A stretch of 56,108 nucleotides of DNA. It comes from Pseudomonadota bacterium. GTDB taxonomy: Bacteria > Pseudomonadota > Alphaproteobacteria > Rhizobiales > Beijerinckiaceae. The DNA lies in NCBI GenBank assembly GCA_021813805.1, contig JAKAJL010000025.1, forward strand, positions 1 to 56,108, written 5' to 3'. The notes under the pieces were generated by a model. That model saw only the letters and a list, made by a program, of their open reading frames with translations, was not told where the DNA came from and ran no database searches. Within the stretch, counting starts at the first letter, position 1; every line of letters starts with the position of its first letter. Made by a program: the position numbers and the translations under genes. Positions 17,050 to 23,234 of the stretch are shown piece by piece.

Positions 17050-17867
17050 TCCGCGTCGGGCTGCCGCGCCTCGCGCTCGCCGCGGCCTTGAGCCTGCGGA
17101 TCGCCGGCGCGTCGGCGTCGGCCCAGAACGCGCCTCAACCGGCCGCGGCGCCGGCCCAGCCCAGCGCCGGCGCGCCCGCGCAAAATGCGCCGCGGCCCGT
17201 TTCGGCCTGCGATACGCCGATCTCGGCGCTGGCGGCGCCGGCCCCCCTCCCCCATGTCGCCGCGGCGCTGAAAAACAAGAGGCTCGACATATTGATCATC
17301 GGCTCGCCGATCGGCATGAGCCGGAGCCTGCACAAGCCCTTCCCCGACGCGCTCGAGTCGCTGCTTGAAAAAGCGCTCGCCGGCGTGGACGTGATCGTCT
17401 CCGAACGGCCGGTCTCGGGCGAAACCGCCGCGACCGCCGCCGAGCGCATGCGCACCGCCGTGGCGCTGGAGCGGCCCGACTTGCTGATCTGGCAAGTTGG
17501 CGCCAATGACGCGCTCCAGTTCGTCGCGCCGGAGGACTACGAGGACGCCGTGCGGGATGGCGTGCGCTGGGCCAAGGACAACGAGATCGACGTGTTGCTG
17601 GTAGGGTTCGAGACCAACCCCTGGCTTCATGACCAGAGCGAGGCCAAGGCCATCCGCGAGGCGACGCGCCATGTCGCGCAGGCCGAGAACGTGCTCTACC
17701 TGCGCCGGCTGGAGGCGATGCAGTTTCTGGCCAGGACACGCAAAAGCGTCGCCCAGGGCGACAATCCCTTTTCGCTTGACGCCGGATTTGACTGCCTCGC
17801 CGAACAGCTCGCGCAGGCCCTGGTCGCCAATCTGGTCCTGCGCCATGTGCGCCCGGCCAAACCGTGA
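16998..17867 (+). CDS. SGNH/GDSL-like periplasmic protein
   Basis: About 289 aa. A basic N-terminus, a hydrophobic stretch (VGLPRLALAAALSLRIAGASASA) acting as signal peptide, then a Pro/Ala/Gln-rich linker to about residue 65, then an alpha/beta domain. The domain has LDILIIGSPIGMSRSL at the GDS position and LLIWQVGANDAL, the SGNH block III (GxND). The classical DxxH near the C-terminus is not evident; FSLDAGFDCLAEQLA stands there without the histidine, so catalysis is uncertain. The gene overlaps the OpgC-like gene and the kinase gene. An in-frame ATG at 16962 is an alternative start. Confidence 0.65.
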   Translation: MAKETRRGARRTRGRDLIRVGLPRLALAAALSLRIAGASASAQNAPQPAAAPAQPSAGAPAQNAPRPVSACDTPISALAAPAPLPHVAAALKNKRLDILIIGSPIGMSRSLHKPFPDALESLLEKALAGVDVIVSERPVSGETAATAAERMRTAVALERPDLLIWQVGANDALQFVAPEDYEDAVRDGVRWAKDNEIDVLLVGFETNPWLHDQSEAKAIREATRHVAQAENVLYLRRLEAMQFLARTRKSVAQGDNPFSLDAGFDCLAEQLAQALVANLVLRHVRPAKP

Positions 17868-19432
17868 ACCGTGACGCCATGGATCAATCCGTCGTCGCCG
17901 CCTTTGTCGCCCAGGCCCTGGCGCGCGAGACAGGCGCTCCGGTCGAAACCAAGTCCACCCATGTCTCGCTGCTGTTTCTCTCCGGCGGTCTCGTTTTCAA
18001 GCTCAAGCGCGCCATCGTCTTTCCCTATCTCGACTTCTCGAAGCCGGCTTTCCGCGAAAAAGCCTGCCGGGCCGAACTGGCGCTGAATTCGCGCGCGGCG
18101 CCGGAGCTTTATCTCGGCGTGCGGCGGATCACCCGCGAGCCGGGCGGGCTGGCCTTCGACGGACCGGGGCCGCTGGTCGATTGCATCGTCGTGATGCGCC
18201 GTTTCGAGGAATCGAGCCTGTTCGACGTGATGGCCCGCGAAGGACGGCTCAAGCCCGCCCATATCGAGGCGCTCGCCACGGCCATCGCCGATTTTCACTC
18301 CCGCGCCCAGCATTTCGATGAAGAGAGCGGCTCCGGCGTCTTCGCCCATCTGCTCGACCTCAACGAGGATTCCTTCGCCCACTGCGGGATTTTCACCGAA
18401 AAGGAGCGCGAGCGGCTTAACGCCGCCTTTCGCCGGGAACTTAGGTCGCTGGCGGACCTGCTCGACGGCCGCGCTTTGGTCGGTTTCGTCCGGCTGTGCC
18501 ACGGCGATCTTTACCTGCGCAACATCTGTTGGTTCGAAGGACGGCCGACGCTGTTCGACTGTATCGAATTCGACCAGAAACTGGCGCGGATCGACGTGCT
18601 CTACGACATCGCCTTCACCCTGATGGACCTTTGGCTGGTCGGACGGCGCGACCTGGCCAACCTGCTGTTCAACCGCTACGTCAGCGATCTGTCGCGCACC
18701 GTCGCCGACATGCCGGCCAGAATTCGCGACGGCTATTCGGCGCTGCCCTTCTTCATGGCGCTGCGCGCCGCGATCCGCGCGCATATCGCGGCCTCGCAGG
18801 CGCAATCCGGCGACGCCAAAGCGGATGCGGCGATGGAAGCGGAAGCCCGCGCCTATTTCAAGCTGGCCGAGGACCTGCTGGCGCCTTGTCCCAACGCCAT
18901 GGTCGCCATCGGCGGCTTCAGCGGGACGGGCAAATCGACCCTGACGGCCGCTATCGCCGGCGACATCGGAACCCCGCCCGGCGCGCGGACGCTCAATTCC
19001 GACCGCACGCGCAAGGCGATGCACAGAATCGCCCCGACCGACCGGCTGCCGCCCTCGGCCTATGAATTCAGCATCACCGCGGCGGTTTATCTCCGGCTGC
19101 TGTCCCGCGCCATGGATGCTTACGCCCAAGGCCATTCGGTGGTGCTCGACGCGGTTTATTCGACCGAGGAGGAGCGAGCCGCCGCGGCCAAGCTGGCGCA
19201 TGATTGCGGCGCGCCTTTCGTCGGCCTGTGGCTGGAGGCGCCGGCCGACGAGCTGCGCCGGCGCGTGCGCGAAAGGCCGCACGGCGTTTCCGACGCCGAC
19301 CTCGATGTGCTCGAGGGCCAGTTGCAGCGGGGCGCCGGACGGATCGACTGGATCCGGCTCGACGCCACGGCGCCGGACCTCGCCGAGCGCGCGCTGCGGA
19401 TCGTCCGCGCGGCGATCGCCGGGACGAGTTGA
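17864..19432 (+). CDS. two-domain kinase: aminoglycoside-phosphotransferase-like plus P-loop AAA_33 kinase
   Basis: A 522-aa fusion. Residues about 1-330 form an APH/choline-kinase-like domain with the catalytic HGDLYLRN (H213, D215) and CIEFDQKLARIDVLYD as the metal-binding loop. Residues about 345-520 form a P-loop nucleotide-kinase domain with Walker A GGFSGTGKST (350-359), a lid-like arginine-rich part (ELRRRVRERP) and VVLDAVYSTEEER. This architecture is widespread in proteobacteria but its substrate is unknown to me. The GTG start overlaps the previous stop (GTGA); an ATG at 17879 is possible. It closes the operon with the OpgC-like and SGNH-like genes. Confidence 0.85.
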   Translation: MNRDAMDQSVVAAFVAQALARETGAPVETKSTHVSLLFLSGGLVFKLKRAIVFPYLDFSKPAFREKACRAELALNSRAAPELYLGVRRITREPGGLAFDGPGPLVDCIVVMRRFEESSLFDVMAREGRLKPAHIEALATAIADFHSRAQHFDEESGSGVFAHLLDLNEDSFAHCGIFTEKERERLNAAFRRELRSLADLLDGRALVGFVRLCHGDLYLRNICWFEGRPTLFDCIEFDQKLARIDVLYDIAFTLMDLWLVGRRDLANLLFNRYVSDLSRTVADMPARIRDGYSALPFFMALRAAIRAHIAASQAQSGDAKADAAMEAEARAYFKLAEDLLAPCPNAMVAIGGFSGTGKSTLTAAIAGDIGTPPGARTLNSDRTRKAMHRIAPTDRLPPSAYEFSITAAVYLRLLSRAMDAYAQGHSVVLDAVYSTEEERAAAAKLAHDCGAPFVGLWLEAPADELRRRVRERPHGVSDADLDVLEGQLQRGAGRIDWIRLDATAPDLAERALRIVRAAIAGTS

Positions 19433-19462
19433 GTTTTTGCTCTGGTCGGCCGATCCTTTTTG

Positions 19463-19481
19463 TGGTCTAATTATTTTACCA
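19463..19481. promoter_or_regulatory. GntR operator-like palindrome O1
   Basis: TGGTCTAATTATTTTACCA, an imperfect palindrome 45 nt upstream of the GntR regulator start. It has the same length, TGGT/ACCA ends and AT-rich centre as sites at 20302 and 21633. Likely autoregulatory site. Confidence 0.7.
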
Positions 19482-19526
19482 AAAGATGCGAGGGCGCGCC
19501 GAGCGCGCCGTCGGACAGGATTTTCG

Positions 19527-20297
19527 ATGGACCCTTTGCGGACTCCCAAGCTCGCCGACGCGCTCGCCGACCGTCTCGAACAGCTCATCCTCGAAGGCGC
19601 GCTGCGGCCCGGCGAAAAGCTTGCGCCGGAGCGCGAGCTCGCCGCCAAACTCGATGTTTCCCGCCCCTCCTTGCGCGAGGCGCTGGACAAATTGCAGGGG
19701 CGCGGCTTGATCGAGACCAACAAGGCGGGCAATTTCGTCAGCCGTTTCCTCGCCCCGATGACCGACCCGCTGACGTCCTTGTTCCAGTCGAGCGATCAGG
19801 CGCTGGAGGATTATCTCGAATATCGTTGCCTGATCGAGGGCGAAGCCGCGCGCCTTGCCGCATCGCGCGCCACCGATGTCGAGCGCGACGCCATTTCCCG
19901 CTGCCTCGCCAAGCTGCGCGCGGCTCATGAGTGCGGCGATCTGGCGGCCGAGGCCGAGACCGACGCCGAATTGCACATGCTGATATACGAGGCCGCGCAT
20001 AATCTGGTGCTGCTGCACATCATGCGCGCGCTCTATGAGATGCTGCGCAGCGACGCCTTCTACAACCGCCGTGAGCTCTATGCCAAGTCGGGCTCGCGCG
20101 ACCTGCTGCTCGACCAGCATTTCGCCATAGCCGAGGCCATTCTCGCCCGCGACCCCGAAGCCGCCGCCGCCGCCGCGACCGCGCATATCAAGGGGATCGC
20201 CCATGCGCTGAAGGAAATGCGTCAGGAAGAGACGCGGGTCGCCCGGGCGTTGCGCCGGATGGGGCGTTCCGAATTGCTGGCGCGCACTCATCCCTAA
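19527..20297 (+). CDS. lutR: GntR/FadR-family regulator, PdhR/LldR-like
   Basis: A 256-aa transcription factor. Residues about 8-75 form the winged helix (LADRLEQLILEGALRPGEKLAPERELA, DVSRPSLREALDKLQGRGLIE); the rest is an FCD effector domain with metal-ligand pattern D-x3-H (DAELHMLIYEAAHN), a middle H (DQHFAIAEAI) and a late H (ATAHIKGI). The YEMLRSDAFYNRRELY segment is very similar to PdhR/LldR-type regulators, which sense pyruvate or lactate. Operator-like palindromes flank it. It is followed after 72 nt by lutABC and the PDH genes, which it probably represses in the absence of its effector. Symbol by context, not proven. Confidence 0.85.
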   Translation: MDPLRTPKLADALADRLEQLILEGALRPGEKLAPERELAAKLDVSRPSLREALDKLQGRGLIETNKAGNFVSRFLAPMTDPLTSLFQSSDQALEDYLEYRCLIEGEAARLAASRATDVERDAISRCLAKLRAAHECGDLAAEAETDAELHMLIYEAAHNLVLLHIMRALYEMLRSDAFYNRRELYAKSGSRDLLLDQHFAIAEAILARDPEAAAAAATAHIKGIAHALKEMRQEETRVARALRRMGRSELLARTHP

Positions 20298-20301
20298 GTC
20301 T

Positions 20302-20320
20302 TGGTCAAATAATTTGACCA
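20302..20320. promoter_or_regulatory. GntR operator-like palindrome O2
   Basis: TGGTCAAATAATTTGACCA, a perfect palindrome that extends by T and A to 20301-20321. It lies just after the regulator stop codon and overlaps the -35 hexamer of the lutA promoter candidate, a position suited to repression. Confidence 0.8.
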
Positions 20321-20341
20321 ATTTCGCAAATTCGCTGTAAG
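20314..20341 (+). promoter_or_regulatory. candidate lutA promoter
   Basis: A -35 TTGACC (20314-20319), within the right arm of the O2 palindrome, a 16-nt spacer and a -10 TGTAAG (20336-20341). An octamer TTCGCAAA occurs at 20323-20330 and again at 20342-20349. Confidence 0.5.
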
Positions 20342-20369
20342 TTCGCAAACATTCGACCGAGAGGGACTT

Positions 20370-21146
20370 ATGCCGGAAACAGGGAATGCCCTCGAAAAGC
20401 CGCGCGTCGGGCTTTTCGTCACCTGCCTCGTCGATTCCATCCGGCCCAATGTCGGCTTTGCCGCTCTCGCCCTGCTTGAGGCCGCCGGCTGCACGGTCGA
20501 AATCCCGCTCGCCCAGACCTGCTGCGGGCAACCGGCCTATAACAGCGGCGCCGACGACGCGACGAAGCCCCTCGCCAGGGCGGTGATCGAGACCTTCGAG
20601 CCGTATGATTACCTCGTCGCCCCCTCCGGCTCCTGCGCCGGCATGATCAAGGCCCATTATCCGGAACTGTTCGCCGACGATCCCCTCTGGCGGGAGCGCG
20701 CCGAAAAACTCGCCGCCAAGACCCATGAACTGCTGAGCTTCCTGGCCGATCTGCGCGGCTTCCGTCCACGGAACGTCCTCTGCAAGGCGACCGCCGCCTA
20801 TCACGATTCCTGCTCCGGCCTGCGTGAGCTTGGCGTCAAGGCGCAGCCGCGCGCCCTGCTGGACGCGGTCGAGGGCCTGGAGCTGCGCCCGCTCGAAGGC
20901 GAGGAGACCTGCTGCGGCTTCGGCGGAACCTTTTCGGTCAAATATTCCGACATTTCCGCGGAAATCGTCGGCGAAAAGGCGCGCAACGTCGAAGCCGCCG
21001 GCGCCGACCTGCTTCTCGGCGGCGATCTCGGCTGCCTCATCAACATGGCCGGCAAATTGCGCCGGGACGGAGCCAGAACCCGTGTCTTCCATGCGGCGGA
21101 AGTCCTGGCCGGCATGGCGGACCGCGCCATTGGCGAGGAGGCGTGA
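20370..21146 (+). CDS. lutA: L-lactate utilisation protein LutA
   Basis: A 258-aa Fe-S oxidoreductase subunit of the LutABC (LldEFG) complex that oxidises L-lactate to pyruvate. Two cysteine-rich CCG domains are present: TCCGQPAYNSG and TCCGFGGTFSVKY, each paired with an upstream cysteine (FVTCLVDS, YHDSCSGLRELG). Normal length for LutA. A GAGAGGG ribosome binding site precedes the ATG. The stop overlaps the lutB start by 4 nt. Confidence 0.95.
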   Translation: MPETGNALEKPRVGLFVTCLVDSIRPNVGFAALALLEAAGCTVEIPLAQTCCGQPAYNSGADDATKPLARAVIETFEPYDYLVAPSGSCAGMIKAHYPELFADDPLWRERAEKLAAKTHELLSFLADLRGFRPRNVLCKATAAYHDSCSGLRELGVKAQPRALLDAVEGLELRPLEGEETCCGFGGTFSVKYSDISAEIVGEKARNVEAAGADLLLGGDLGCLINMAGKLRRDGARTRVFHAAEVLAGMADRAIGEEA

Positions 21147-22549
21147 TGACCGCGCCGGCGCAAGATTTCCATACCCGCGTCGAAAAGGCGCTGCGCGACC
21201 CGCAGCTCAAGATCGCGCTCGAGCGCACCACCGGCAACGCCCGGCGCAAGCGCGCCGCCGCCGTCGCCGCGTGGCCGGACTTCGAGGCGGCCCGCGCCGC
21301 GGCCTGCGCGATCAAGGACCATGCGATCGAACACATGGCCACCTATCTGGAAATGTTCGAGAATAACGCCCGCGCGTCCGGCGCCCAGGTGCATTGGGCG
21401 CGCGACGCCGGCGAGGCCAGCCGGATCGTGATCGATCTGTGCAAGGCTTCGGGCGCGAAAGTCGTGACGCGCTCGAAAAGCATGCTCGGCGAGGAGATCG
21501 GCCTGCCCCACGCCCTGGCCGAGGCCGGCCTGCGCCGGGTCGAGACCGATTTGGCCGAACATATCATCCAGCTCGCCGGCGAGACGCCCTCTCACATCAT
21601 CTGGCCCGCCGCTCATCGCACCCGCGAAGATGTGGCCAAATTATTTGACCAATATCACCATGAGAAGCCGGAAGGCCATGACGTCGTCAGCATGGTCGCC
21701 TCGGCGCGCAAGGAATTGCGGGCGGATTTTTTCACGGCGGAGGTGGGAATATCGGGCGCCAATTTCCTCGTCGCGGAGACCGGGGCGATCTGCACCATCA
21801 CCAACGAGGGCAACGCCGAACTGACCACGACGCCGCCGCGTGTCCACATCGTAACGGCGGGAATCGAGAAAATCGTCGCCAGCACCGAACATGCGCTGCA
21901 ACTGACCCGCCTGCTGGTCCGTTCCGCGACGGGCGCCGATCTCACCCAATACACCACCTTCCATTGCGGGCCGAAACGGGCCGGCGACCGTGACGGGCCG
22001 GAAGAATTCCACATCGTGCTGGTCGATCACGGCCGCACGCGAATGCTCGCTGAAATGCCGGAGATGCTGCGCTGCCTGCGTTGCGGCGCATGTCTCAATC
22101 ATTGCGTGGTCTATCGGGCCATCGGCGGCCACGCCTATGGCGGGGCCTATCCAGGCCCGATGGGCTCTGTTCTTACGCCCGTCTTCGACGGTCTGGAGCA
22201 GAGTCGCGACCTACCCGCCGCCTGCACGCTCAACGGCCAGTGCAAGCAGGTCTGCCCGGTGGACATCCCTTTGCCGACTCTGCTCCGCCATTGGCGCGCC
22301 CGCAGCTTCCGCGCCGGCCATGAGCCGAAAGCGGTCAGCCTCGCCATCACGATCTGGGCCTTCTTCGCCGCGCGGCCGAGGCTCTACCGAATGGCGCAGG
22401 CCGCCGCCCTTCCCGCCCTGCGGCTGTTCGCCAAGGGCGGCTGGATTTCGTCCCTGCCTCTCGGCTCGGGCTGGACGGCGACGCGGGATTTTCCGAAGCC
22501 GCCCCGGCAAAGTTTTTTGGCCGCCATCCGCAAAGGCGCAACAAGATGA
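21143..22549 (+). CDS. lutB: L-lactate utilisation protein LutB (iron-sulfur subunit)
   Basis: A 468-aa subunit with an N-terminal LUD domain (ERTTGNARRKRAAAVAAWPDFEAAR, GAKVVTRSKSMLGEEIGL, TNEGNAEL) and a ferredoxin-type region at about residues 305-375 with two cysteine clusters: LRCLRCGACLNHCVVY and the C-x5-C-x3-CP pattern in CTLNGQCKQVCPVDIPLP. It transfers electrons from lactate within the LutABC complex at the cytoplasmic face. A third GntR operator-like palindrome lies within the reading frame at 21633-21651, encoding VAKLFDQ. Overlaps lutA and lutC by 4 nt each. Confidence 0.96.
   Translation: MMTAPAQDFHTRVEKALRDPQLKIALERTTGNARRKRAAAVAAWPDFEAARAAACAIKDHAIEHMATYLEMFENNARASGAQVHWARDAGEASRIVIDLCKASGAKVVTRSKSMLGEEIGLPHALAEAGLRRVETDLAEHIIQLAGETPSHIIWPAAHRTREDVAKLFDQYHHEKPEGHDVVSMVASARKELRADFFTAEVGISGANFLVAETGAICTITNEGNAELTTTPPRVHIVTAGIEKIVASTEHALQLTRLLVRSATGADLTQYTTFHCGPKRAGDRDGPEEFHIVLVDHGRTRMLAEMPEMLRCLRCGACLNHCVVYRAIGGHAYGGAYPGPMGSVLTPVFDGLEQSRDLPAACTLNGQCKQVCPVDIPLPTLLRHWRARSFRAGHEPKAVSLAITIWAFFAARPRLYRMAQAAALPALRLFAKGGWISSLPLGSGWTATRDFPKPPRQSFLAAIRKGATR
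21633..21651. promoter_or_regulatory. GntR operator-like palindrome O3, inside lutB
   Basis: TGGCCAAATTATTTGACCA differs from the perfect O2 palindrome at two positions and has identical length and arms. It lies about 490 nt into lutB. It could be an auxiliary (looping or roadblock) operator. Chance similarity inside coding DNA is less likely because the AT-rich core is atypical of the surrounding GC-rich sequence. Confidence 0.6.
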
Positions 22550-23187
22550 GCGCGCGAGAAAAAATTTTCGCCGCGATCCGCAAGGCGCGGCCCGAGCGGG
22601 CGACTCCGGCTGAAATCGGAGCGCAGGCCCAGGCTTGTTCCGAGGCGATGAAGAGGACTCTGCCGGCTCTGGACCAGGACGATCTCGCCGCCCTGTTCAC
22701 GGCGCGCGCCAGCAGCGAAAAGGTCGGCGCGAGCGTCGAGCGCGTCGCGACTCTCGCCGATCTGCCGCCCGCCGTGGCGCGCTATGTCGCCTCCAACAAT
22801 CTCGCGCCTGATTTCGCCCTCCAGCCCGACCCGCGCCTGAAAAACCTCGCCTGGGGCGAATTGAGCCCCGGCGCGCCCTTGCGCGCGGACAGTGCTTTGG
22901 CGGTCGGGATCGCGCTGTGCGGAGTCGCCGAGACGGGCTCGCTGGTCTTTCATTCTTCGCCAGAGGCGCCGACGCTTTACGACTTTCTCCCCCTTCATCA
23001 TCTTGTCGCGCTCGACGCCAAAAGTCTCGTTCTGCGCCTCGAGAACTACGCCGCCTTCGCACAGCGTCTCGCCATTCCGCGCAATGTCAATCTGGTCACC
23101 GGCGCGAGCGGCACCACCGACATCGAAGGCGTGCTGGCGCGCGGCGCGCATGGACCAGGTCGGCTGCATATTGTTATATTCGACTAA
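22546..23187 (+). CDS. lutC: L-lactate utilisation protein LutC
   Basis: A 213-aa LUD-domain protein, third subunit of the lactate oxidation complex. Seen: VGIALCGVAETGSLVFHSS, TLYDFLPLHHLVAL, and the C-terminal LVTGASGTTDIEGVLARGAHGPGRLHIVIF, which is diagnostic of the LutC/YkgG group. Normal length. It overlaps lutB by 4 nt and is followed 47 nt later by aceE. Confidence 0.94.
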   Translation: MSAREKIFAAIRKARPERATPAEIGAQAQACSEAMKRTLPALDQDDLAALFTARASSEKVGASVERVATLADLPPAVARYVASNNLAPDFALQPDPRLKNLAWGELSPGAPLRADSALAVGIALCGVAETGSLVFHSSPEAPTLYDFLPLHHLVALDAKSLVLRLENYAAFAQRLAIPRNVNLVTGASGTTDIEGVLARGAHGPGRLHIVIFD

Positions 23188-23234
23188 AGGCGCATATCGA
23201 CTCGGCGGCGCTTGCCGCCGTCAGGGAGTTAGCG

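Noticed and set aside
17696-19732. A 678-residue minus-strand frame opposite the fused kinase
   Set aside because: Antisense shadow of a gene with clear catalytic motifs.
19476-21092. A 538-residue minus-strand frame across lutR and lutA
   Set aside because: Antisense shadow; it would run through the operator O2 and two well-supported genes.
22917-23234. Upstream extension of aceE by 106 residues
   Set aside because: It overlaps lutC in another frame and lacks homology; the start at 23235 has a ribosome binding site.
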